From Thalassotalea euphylliae (lineage in GTDB: Bacteria > Pseudomonadota > Gammaproteobacteria > Enterobacterales > Alteromonadaceae): a stretch of 64,000 nt of DNA. The DNA is taken from contig NZ_QUOV01000001.1 in assembly GCF_003390395.1 (NCBI RefSeq), positions 1,488,001 to 1,552,000 on the forward strand. The letters are read 5' to 3'. Below, in pieces: positions 57,007 through 64,000 of the stretch. The notes under the pieces are model-generated. The model saw only the letters and a list, made by a program, of their open reading frames with translations, made no database searches and had not been told where the DNA came from. The position numbers and the translations under genes were made by a program. Every line of letters starts with the position of its first letter. Within the stretch, counting starts at the first letter, position 1.

Positions 57007-58680
57007 TTAATTCGTCCAAACAATTTTATCGCTGTGGGCGTGAGCGATAATATCGGCGAATTTCTCTTCTATTGAGTGCCTTTTAACTTTTAATGTTGGT
57101 GTCAGCAGGTCATTGTCAATTGACCACTCTTCGTTAAACACTACTAAGCGATCAAGTCGTTGATGGCTTTCTAGCGTTTGATTGATGCTGTTTAAGGTGT
57201 CAAGCAAGCTTGCCTCGTTATCCGCCTTGCTTTCTTTTTTTGCATCTTCAGACAAGACAAGTAAGCCAATTGGTTGGGCTAAGTTGGTGCCAGTTACACA
57301 CACTTGCTCAACATTGGAGTTTTCCATAATTTTCGCTTCGATGGGCGCGGGTGTGACATATTTGCCTTTAGCGGTTTTGAATATATCTTTTAATCGACCT
57401 GTGATGCGGTAATAGCCATCACTGTCAACAACGCCTTTATCACCAGTTCTTAGGTAGCCATCATTGGTAAATACGTCAGAGGTTTTTTCTTGATCCTTGT
57501 AGTAGCCAATCATGTTGCAAGGGGCTTTCAATTGAATTTCACCATCTTCGGCAATACGCATGTCTACACCGTCATAGGCTTTGCCTATTGAGCCGACTTT
57601 TTCTTCTCTAAACGGTATACAACTCGTGCCATAGGCTGCGTTCTCTGTCATGCCCCATGCTTCACAAATATCAATGCCGATTTTTCCAAACCACTTTATT
57701 GTAGCTGGTGCTAAAGGTGCCGAGCCAGAGGCATAGTGTCTTGCGGAGTCTAACCCCAATTGCTTTCTTATTTTTGACGCGACTTTTTTGCCAATAATAG
57801 GTAAGGCTAGTAAAAAGTTGAGCTTTTTCTGTGGAACTTTAGACAAAATTCCCATTTGAAATTTTGTCCACAAGCGCGGTACTGAGACAAACAGCGTTGG
57901 GTCGCAATTTTTTACATCGCGCGTAAAAGTATCGAGCGATTCAACGAAGTACAACTTTATACCTGAGTAATACCCAGAGAGCTGTATCAAGGCTCTTTCG
58001 GTGATGTGTGCTAGTGGTAGGTAGCTCATGACGCGATCTTCGGTACTCACACCCAGCACATGGATTGAGTTACTGGCTGCCCAGCTTAAAGTTCGATAAG
58101 TGTGAACAACACCTTTGGGTTGCCCAGTACTACCAGAAGTGTAAATAATACTGAAAACATCATCCATATCAGGCACTGGGCTGTCAGCTATAGGGTCAAC
58201 ATTAGTGAATTCTTCCCAGGAAATTGGCACATCTGCGCCTTCATAAGGAAAAGCAACTTGTTTGACGTTGTCAGGAAGGTAACTAATTGATGCTTTCGGG
58301 TCATCCAGTTTGCCAACAAAAATCATTTGGCATTCCGCATGTTCTAATACGTAATGTATTGTGTCTTTGCCTGCGGTTGAAAAAATTGGTACCGACACAT
58401 GACCTGCCATCGCTATCCCCATATCAGCAATGATCCAATGTGCACAGTTTTTAGAAAGAATAGCAATGCGGCTGCCTTTAGGGTAGTTACTGGCGCGTAA
58501 TGCAGCAGCGACTTTTCGTGCTTGTGTGATGGCTTCTTTCCAAGTGAACTCGATGTATTCGCCATTAACTGGCTGGGTCATATAAAGCATATCAGGATGC
58601 TCGCTTTCCCAATGATAAAGCATCGATATAGGTGAAGTAACAGTGCTTTGCGCGGTATTGTTAGAATTATCTTGTGACAT
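57007..58680 (-). CDS. long-chain acyl-CoA synthetase family protein (AMP-forming)
   Basis: 557 residues; ribosome site GGAG upstream. ANL superfamily adenylating enzyme. P-loop YTSGSTGQPKG (about 183-193), YASGSAPLAP, the acyl-binding motif AWGMTENAAYG and the hinge/C-terminal motif YLRTGDKGVVDSDGYYRITG, then RLKDIFKTAKGKYVTP. The GKYVTPAPIE end is of the eukaryote-like ACSL/FAA type rather than E. coli FadD. It activates fatty acids for beta-oxidation or lipid synthesis. It lies between nhaB and fadR, which would suit FadR or PsrA control. Confidence 0.92.
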   Translation of the reverse strand: MSQDNSNNTAQSTVTSPISMLYHWESEHPDMLYMTQPVNGEYIEFTWKEAITQARKVAAALRASNYPKGSRIAILSKNCAHWIIADMGIAMAGHVSVPIFSTAGKDTIHYVLEHAECQMIFVGKLDDPKASISYLPDNVKQVAFPYEGADVPISWEEFTNVDPIADSPVPDMDDVFSIIYTSGSTGQPKGVVHTYRTLSWAASNSIHVLGVSTEDRVMSYLPLAHITERALIQLSGYYSGIKLYFVESLDTFTRDVKNCDPTLFVSVPRLWTKFQMGILSKVPQKKLNFLLALPIIGKKVASKIRKQLGLDSARHYASGSAPLAPATIKWFGKIGIDICEAWGMTENAAYGTSCIPFREEKVGSIGKAYDGVDMRIAEDGEIQLKAPCNMIGYYKDQEKTSDVFTNDGYLRTGDKGVVDSDGYYRITGRLKDIFKTAKGKYVTPAPIEAKIMENSNVEQVCVTGTNLAQPIGLLVLSEDAKKESKADNEASLLDTLNSINQTLESHQRLDRLVVFNEEWSIDNDLLTPTLKVKRHSIEEKFADIIAHAHSDKIVWTN

Positions 58681-59074
58681 GCCTACTCCATTATTGTATA
58701 AATTTTACTCGCTATATAGTAATAGTTATCTATGAAGCAAACGGCAAGAACTTTTTAAACTTAAATTCAATGGTTTAGGTTTGTCTAATAGGGTTCCATA
58801 GAGCTGCTTGATCTTGTTAGTAATCAATCGGTGCCTTGTTTTTAAGTGCTTTGTTTCTCTGTACTTTGGTTCTTGGCACTTTGTTTTTCTATATTTGCTT
58901 TGACAGCAAGTGCACCTTGATAGTTTTAATAAAGACCTGATAGGTAAATTTCACTGCTTTAGCTTTTTCACTTTCCCAGCTAGTCGCAATATCGTCTAGC
59001 AATTTACATTGAATTCACATTGCACCCGTTAACTTAGGCTACATAAAACAATACCTATAGGGAATTAATGAATT
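58681..59074. other. intergenic between divergent genes, no gene seen
   Basis: About 390 bp between the acyl-CoA synthetase and the serine hydrolase. It contains a stretch (58840-58910) with several imperfect CTTTGTTTxTCT repeats. No clear operator or RNA gene. Confidence 0.5.
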
Positions 59075-60340
59075 ATGTTGTCGAAAAAGTTAAAGAAAGC
59101 GCTATTAGTTGGCTGCGCGGTATGCTCAGTATTTTCGTTAGGCACGACTTCTGTGTACGCAGATCAAAATAATGTGTCTGGTGTTGGTGATTTTGAGCAA
59201 AAATTAAATGCTCTGTTAGCCGAGCATCAGCTACCTGGGGTTGTGCTGCATATTGAGCATCAAGATAAACTCGTCTTACATCGCGCCTATGGCAAAGTGA
59301 ACATCAATGATGATCGAAACATTGCTAAAGACGATATTTTTAGAATTTATTCTATGTCTAAGCCATTAGCTGCAGTAGCGCTATTGCAACTAGTTGATAA
59401 AGGACTTGTTAGCTTAGAGGCAGATATTCGAGACTACCTACCCGCATTTGAACCATTTGAGTATCAAGGCCAACGCCAAAGAGTCACGGTACATCAATTA
59501 CTCAGCCATACTGCGGGGTTTGGCTATGGCGGCGGTATTAAAAATTGGGTGGATTTTCGCTATCTTATCGCCAATCCCTTGTCGAGGCGCAATGACTTAT
59601 CTGACTTGGTCAATGACCTATCAGGAATCGATTTGAAGTTCATACCAGGCAGTAAATTTGAATACAGTATCGCGAGCGATATTCAAGGTGCCATCATTGA
59701 AGCGGTCACCAATAAGCCACTCGAGGAATATTTCCAACATAACCTGTTTGAACCGTTAAAAATGATAGATACGGGATTCTATGTACCACAAGCAGATCAT
59801 CGTCGTTTGGTTGACATGTATGAGTATGATGCTGGTACCTTTGAAAAGGCCTATACCTTCAACAAAGACAACATTCTGTTTGTTGAAAAGGCCCAAGATT
59901 CTGAATTCTTAACTAAACCAAGATTAATTTCAGCAGGTGGGGGGCTAGTATCAACCGCGCAAGATTTTGCTAATTTCGCAGACATGTTAGCAAATGGGGG
60001 CGTGTTCGAAGGGCAGAGAATACTGTCAGAAGAATTAATTTCTCGCATGGTTAGCTCTCACATCCAAGGCTTAGACAAACACTTTTTGCCGCGCGTATAC
60101 CATGGTGCTGGTTTTGGCTACGGTATTGGTGTAAAAGAGGTGGCTGGTGACAGCCGAGCGCAAGGCAGTTTCTTTTGGTCGGGGCTTGGCGGCACGGTAT
60201 TCTGGGTTGACCCAATAAATGAATTGCAAGTTGTCGTGATGTTTCAGGTTGAGGACGGCTGGGTTGGCATGGAAAAATGGATGATAGAGCACGTATATCC
60301 ATTGATTAGCTCATTGGCTGATGCAAAAAAGAAAAGTTAA
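59075..60340 (+). CDS. exported serine hydrolase, class C beta-lactamase/esterase family
   Basis: 421 residues. Signal peptide (about 1-30, cut near VYA). Beta-lactamase-fold serine hydrolase: nucleophile and lysine in SMSKPLAAV (SxxK), the Tyr of YSIASDIQGAII (esterase/DD-peptidase variant of YxN) and a late SGLGGTVFWV replacing KTG. True class C beta-lactamases have YAN and KTG, so this is more likely an esterase or peptidase (EstB-like) than a resistance enzyme. A two-component system starts 36 bp downstream on the same strand and is probably co-transcribed. Confidence 0.88.
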   Translation: MLSKKLKKALLVGCAVCSVFSLGTTSVYADQNNVSGVGDFEQKLNALLAEHQLPGVVLHIEHQDKLVLHRAYGKVNINDDRNIAKDDIFRIYSMSKPLAAVALLQLVDKGLVSLEADIRDYLPAFEPFEYQGQRQRVTVHQLLSHTAGFGYGGGIKNWVDFRYLIANPLSRRNDLSDLVNDLSGIDLKFIPGSKFEYSIASDIQGAIIEAVTNKPLEEYFQHNLFEPLKMIDTGFYVPQADHRRLVDMYEYDAGTFEKAYTFNKDNILFVEKAQDSEFLTKPRLISAGGGLVSTAQDFANFADMLANGGVFEGQRILSEELISRMVSSHIQGLDKHFLPRVYHGAGFGYGIGVKEVAGDSRAQGSFFWSGLGGTVFWVDPINELQVVVMFQVEDGWVGMEKWMIEHVYPLISSLADAKKKS

Positions 60341-60376
60341 AACAGTTAAAAACTAAAAATAATAAATAGGCATTAG

Positions 60377-61072
60377 ATGACGGCAATACTAGTAATCGAA
60401 GATGATATTGATATTTCTCAGGGGATAGCTGAGTACCTATCGGTTAAAGGGTACGAGCTCGATTTCGCTTACAATGGAAGACAAGCTCTACACCTTATTG
60501 AAAGCAATCATTACGACCTTATTCTGCTTGATTTAAATTTGCCCTATGTGGACGGTTTAGATGTTTGCCGTTCACTATTAACTGAACACTTAACCGCGGT
60601 ACCTGTGATTATTATGTCGGCGCGCTCAAAAGAAACTGACATCTTGAAGGGCTTTGACTCAGGGGCATGGGATTATTTAGCTAAGCCCTTTTCCTTTGCT
60701 GAATTATCGGCGCGTATTGCCGTTTGTTTGGCAAAGGCGGCACATGCGCCCCAAAAGCTATCTGTTATCGAAAAAGCAGGCGTGACGCTAACATTTGATG
60801 ACATGACGTTGTCAGTGGCAGGGCACTGCACACAACTACATCAGGTTAGCTTTGAGTTTGTAAAATTGCTGATGGAGCAGTATCCGTCGGCGGTAAAAAC
60901 GTCTGCTATTCATCGTTCCTTGTGGGGGGAAGAAACCCCTGACAGTGATCCACTGCGAGCACATGTCTATAAAATGCGAAAACAATTTAAAAGTGAGCTT
61001 GGCCAAGAATTTATCACCACAGTACGCGGAGTGGGATATAAATTTGACATAGACGAGAGCGCAATAGGGTAG
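60377..61072 (+). CDS. OmpR/PhoB family response regulator
   Basis: 231 residues. Receiver domain (about 1-115) with acidic pocket EDD, phospho-Asp in LILLDLNLPYVDG, Ser in IIMSARSKE and Lys in AKPFSF; a winged-helix domain (about 130-225) ending RKQFKSELGQEFITTVRGVGYKF. DNA-binding regulator, paired with the histidine kinase whose gene starts 9 bp later. The target may include the serine hydrolase operon itself. Confidence 0.95.
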   Translation: MTAILVIEDDIDISQGIAEYLSVKGYELDFAYNGRQALHLIESNHYDLILLDLNLPYVDGLDVCRSLLTEHLTAVPVIIMSARSKETDILKGFDSGAWDYLAKPFSFAELSARIAVCLAKAAHAPQKLSVIEKAGVTLTFDDMTLSVAGHCTQLHQVSFEFVKLLMEQYPSAVKTSAIHRSLWGEETPDSDPLRAHVYKMRKQFKSELGQEFITTVRGVGYKFDIDESAIG

Positions 61073-61081
61073 ATAGCTTAT

Positions 61082-62317
61082 ATGTCAACAGAAAAGTGGA
61101 TGAAAAAGACCCCCACCAGAACCCTATTTAGCCGACTAGTCACTATTATTTCCGGCCTTACATTTAGCATTGTTGTGCTGTTTACGGCAGCGACACTGTT
61201 GATCACCTATTCATTCGAAGATGCCTTGTTTAATGACCGATTAGCGCTGGCCCATGCCAAGGTTAAAGAGGGTGAGGCGCTGCCCTATAATATTCAGCTA
61301 GTCGACAGCTTGGGAGAGTTGGCACCGAATTTGGTTCAGCAGTTACGATATTTTGAATTTGATCAAAGCAGCGAATTTGGTGAGTTTAGTGTTGAGCAAC
61401 GCCACTATCATTATTTGACAACGGCGCAAGGTACCCTGTTATACGATACCACTGATGTTTCTGTGGTGGATAAAGCATTAAACGATGTTTTGCTTATTCT
61501 ATTGGTACTGCTTATCCCAACGGTGCTGTTAACGTTTTGGGTGGCAAATGTATCTGCACGCTACGCATTAAAACCCTTTTCTCAACTTAGCCATATCTTT
61601 ACTCATGCAGAGTACTCCTCTCAACAAGGAAATGAGTTAATCGAAGAGCTTAAAGAACAAGACGTCAAACATATAGCGTTGGAATTGCAGCAGGCATTGC
61701 AGCAAAAAGCAGAGCTATTATCGCAACAAGAATTGTTTAATCAGGGCATGGCTCATGAGCTTCGCACACCTTTGCAAGTGATGAAAAATTCTGTTGAGCT
61801 TTTAACTGCATCTTATCCTGATTTGGCAGGTACTGGCGCTATACAAAGACTTGAGAAATCGATGAGTCGAATGAATCGGCTTAGCAGTGGTTTGTTATGG
61901 CTAACCTCAGAGCAGCCATTCAGCGGTACTACGAATGTCACTAAGACAATAAAGCAAGCCATACTGCAGTTAGGTGATGTATGTAAAGTTCACGGTATCT
62001 CTACTGAACTGAGATTAGACAACAACTATGACGTTGCAATGCCAGAAGAGGTACTAGAGCTTATTATTTTTAACCTGTTTAATAATGTAGTTCATCACGG
62101 CAAAGCAGAGGGAACAAACGTTATTTGGCATGTAGAGGCCAAAAACAAACGACTTGTTTTTTCAAATTTAGCGGCAGAGCAACCTGAATATCAGCTGCAA
62201 GAGCAGCATTTTGGGGTTGGATTAGCCTTAGTATCACGCCTTACCAAACGCTTCTCGTTAGTCGCTTCTTATCAAACTAATCAAAACAAATTCAGCGCTA
62301 TTATCTCTCTGGTTTAG
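61082..62317 (+). CDS. sensor histidine kinase with atypical ATPase domain
   Basis: 411 residues. Two membrane helices (about 20-45 and 135-158) bracket a short periplasmic sensor; a HAMP-like linker leads to HisKA with phospho-acceptor His in GMAHELRTPLQ and an N-box NLFNNVVHHG. The G1 box (DxGxG) is not recognisable: the region reads VFSNLAAEQPEYQ, followed by a G2-like FGVGLALVSRL. Such variants occur in some active kinases, but activity needs testing. Cognate partner of the OmpR-type regulator 9 bp upstream. Confidence 0.88.
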   Translation: MSTEKWMKKTPTRTLFSRLVTIISGLTFSIVVLFTAATLLITYSFEDALFNDRLALAHAKVKEGEALPYNIQLVDSLGELAPNLVQQLRYFEFDQSSEFGEFSVEQRHYHYLTTAQGTLLYDTTDVSVVDKALNDVLLILLVLLIPTVLLTFWVANVSARYALKPFSQLSHIFTHAEYSSQQGNELIEELKEQDVKHIALELQQALQQKAELLSQQELFNQGMAHELRTPLQVMKNSVELLTASYPDLAGTGAIQRLEKSMSRMNRLSSGLLWLTSEQPFSGTTNVTKTIKQAILQLGDVCKVHGISTELRLDNNYDVAMPEEVLELIIFNLFNNVVHHGKAEGTNVIWHVEAKNKRLVFSNLAAEQPEYQLQEQHFGVGLALVSRLTKRFSLVASYQTNQNKFSAIISLV

Positions 62318-62474
62318 TTTTGGCTTAGCCCAGTTTACTTTCAATTTACCTTTAGTCGTTAAGCTAACAAACGTAGTTAACTCTTCTATGAATGTTAAGA
62401 CTTATCTACTTAAGTTGGCTGTAGATATTGCCAAATATTGCAGCTGGGCGTTTAAACACATTTATAGGTAAATT

Positions 62475-62855
62475 ATGGAAGCATTAACGGTGCATGATGC
62501 AGTGCAACTAATCAGGCTAAATGAGGATGCAATTTCAACCCAGTTTCAAGTTTGGCTAACCATTACGTTTTCAACCATAGTCGCAACGTTTGCTGGCAGG
62601 AGTTTATTGACAAGGAAGACCAAATGGTTAGTAACGTTACTTTATCTATTAGCTTCAATGGCAACGCTCTCTTCTAGTATTTATTTAGCGGAAAGCAATG
62701 CGCGAATAGTCAGCACAGTTGAAGGACTAAGTAGTTTGTTTTCACCACCAATATTTGCTGGCACAGCTTACTTGTTGCTTTTTATCGCGGGCATAACGAC
62801 AACCGTTTACTTTATTCATATGAAAATAGGTGAATTGCTACAAGCTCCTACTTAA
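62475..62855 (+). CDS. small membrane protein, unknown
   Basis: 126 residues; family not recognised. About three hydrophobic helices (around 27-47, 52-72 and 92-115) in a protein with short polar ends. The start follows TAGGTAAATT, a moderate ribosome site. It sits 157 bp after the histidine kinase on the same strand but is probably separate. Coding character and membrane pattern support a real gene; the role is unknown. Confidence 0.65.
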   Translation: MEALTVHDAVQLIRLNEDAISTQFQVWLTITFSTIVATFAGRSLLTRKTKWLVTLLYLLASMATLSSSIYLAESNARIVSTVEGLSSLFSPPIFAGTAYLLLFIAGITTTVYFIHMKIGELLQAPT

Positions 62856-63127
62856 TGAATGGTATTGAGTAGGGTATTGGCTGGCATAGAAGCGAAGTTG
62901 TTAGTTTCTCCATACTAAGTTAGATCACGCTAGGTTGATATTAACGAGATTAATTCAACTTATACTCGCTATCAAAATTGGGCTGTCAAAATTGCAACCC
63001 ACCGTGAATCGCCATTCTAAGCGGCGCTCGCCACACACTAGCTGATAACTTAACTGGTTGTACAAGTTGGATGTTCTGGTACAATCAGTCTGAATTAAAG
63101 AAGCAGGCAATTGAGGCTAAGAAAAAA

Positions 63128-63838
63128 ATGGTAATAAAAGCACAGAGTCCAGCAGGTTTTGCAGAGCAGTACATTGTTGAATCTATCTGGAATGGTGGCT
63201 TTCCTCCAGGCTCAATTTTACCCGCAGAGCGCGAACTTTCTGAACTTATTGGTGTTACTCGTACAACTTTACGAGAAGTGTTACAGCGATTAGCACGCGA
63301 TGGCTGGCTAACGATTAAGCACGGTAAACCAACAAGAGTAAATAACTTCTGGGAAACATCTAGCCTTAACATTCTTGAAACCTTAGCACAGCTTGATCAC
63401 GAAGGTATTCCAGAGCTAGTTGATAACTTAATGTCAGCGCGCACTAATATTAGCGCAATTTATGTGCGTGGTGCGATTAAGAACAATCCTGAAAAAACCA
63501 TTGAGCTATTAGAAGCATACAAAGAAGTTGAAGATGACGGTGAAAAGTTTGCTGACTTCGATTATCGACTTAACAAAGAGCTGGTAATGGCGTCGGGCAA
63601 CTCTATTTACTTGCTGATCTTAAATGGCTTCAGAGGGCTGTATTCTCGCTTGGGTGGCTTATATTTCCAACACCCAAGAGGTCGAGAAATTTCTCGTGGC
63701 TACTACCAGCGTTTAATCGATTTAGCTAAGGCAGGCAAATTTGACGAATCAGTATTTGCGGTGCGTAAATACGGTGTTGAATCTGGCCAATTATGGCTTG
63801 AATTGAAAGATGAAGTGTTAAAAGAACTCGCTGAATAA
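63128..63838 (+). CDS. fadR: fatty acid metabolism regulator FadR
   Basis: 236 residues from the ATG at 63128, which aligns exactly with the E. coli FadR start ([16 protein letters not shown]); a longer frame would add 19 unrelated residues. GntR-family winged helix at the N-terminus ([38 protein letters not shown]) and the FadR acyl-CoA-binding helical domain. Represses beta-oxidation genes and activates unsaturated fatty-acid synthesis until long-chain acyl-CoA binds. Very close to the enterobacterial protein in the DNA-binding domain. Followed by a strong terminator. Confidence 0.97.
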   Translation: MVIKAQSPAGFAEQYIVESIWNGGFPPGSILPAERELSELIGVTRTTLREVLQRLARDGWLTIKHGKPTRVNNFWETSSLNILETLAQLDHEGIPELVDNLMSARTNISAIYVRGAIKNNPEKTIELLEAYKEVEDDGEKFADFDYRLNKELVMASGNSIYLLILNGFRGLYSRLGGLYFQHPRGREISRGYYQRLIDLAKAGKFDESVFAVRKYGVESGQLWLELKDEVLKELAE

Positions 63839-63855
63839 AACGCATTAGTTCCAAT

Positions 63856-63895
63856 AAAAAAACGGGTAAAGGCTTAGCCTTTACCCGTTTTTTTT
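63856..63895 (+). terminator. rho-independent terminator after fadR
   Basis: CGGGTAAAGGC (63863-63873) and GCCTTTACCCG (63877-63887) with a 3-nt loop, preceded by seven A and followed by eight T. Very strong and potentially bidirectional. Confidence 0.95.
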
Positions 63896-64000
63896 ATGGG
63901 CAAATGTAAATAAATATTTCATTGTGATAAGTGGTTGGTTAATGGTGATAAACGGTGTTTATTTATGGGTATAGTACCTCTAAAGTTTAATGGAATGACT

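Noticed and set aside
59075..60340. Serine hydrolase as an antibiotic-resistance beta-lactamase
   Set aside because: The YAN and KTG motifs of class C beta-lactamases are missing; the YSIAS and SGLGG variants fit esterase/peptidase members better.

Overview
The window looks like chromosomal DNA of a marine gammaproteobacterium of the order Alteromonadales, most likely a Colwelliaceae member (Colwellia/Thalassotalea-like). This is inferred from moderate A+T content, Shewanella/Colwellia-type proteins (eukaryote-type SpeD, split borosin enzyme, bacterial pepsin) and gene order shared with E. coli and Pseudomonas. No plasmid or phage backbone is visible.

Layout. 0.3-14.2 kb: a secreted amidohydrolase, then lnt-corC-ybeY-ybeZ-miaB, a two-gene insertion (a propeller sensor with a degenerate kinase-like end, plus an unknown protein), ubiF, and eight tRNA genes (Gln, Leu, Met). 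The order lnt-ybeXYZ-miaB-ubiF-tRNA matches E. coli. 14.7-17.1 kb: rplY-pth-ychF. 17.3-19.6 kb: a decayed speE fragment, a PadR regulator with a membrane partner, and a CPBP protease. 19.7-25.0 kb: a complete arginine-to-spermidine pathway as two divergent pairs, speD-speE and speB-speA, separated by a dispersed repeat. 25.3-44.3 kb: a signalling region with four chemotaxis receptors (two BdlA-like paralogues, one with a membrane hairpin, one with a NIT domain), a very large hybrid histidine kinase and a TPR-diguanylate cyclase; an MscS channel, an enoyl-CoA hydratase and rimO lie among them. 44.4-47.6 kb: a probable split borosin RiPP locus, with a backbone N-methyltransferase, a small precursor peptide, a GNAT acetyltransferase and a pepsin-like aspartic protease, all on one strand. 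47.8-54.8 kb: an M2 dipeptidyl carboxypeptidase lipoprotein, a second copy of the dispersed repeat, psrA-like TetR, nagZ, an SLC13 transporter and dsbB. 55-63.9 kb: nhaB, an acyl-CoA ligase, a serine hydrolase with its own two-component system, a small membrane protein and fadR.

Main points. The borosin locus at 44.4-47.6 kb is the most interesting system: enzyme and precursor are recognisable by family motifs, while the roles of the pepsin-like protease and the acetyltransferase are inference from context. Two families of short elements with terminal inverted repeats and no transposase are present (12.6 kb; 21.6 kb and 50.5 kb). Pre-tRNA flanks in the tRNA cluster can pair with each other, an unannotated minus-strand transcript is suggested by a lone terminator near 50.2 kb, and a 40-codon speE remnant lies beside padR.
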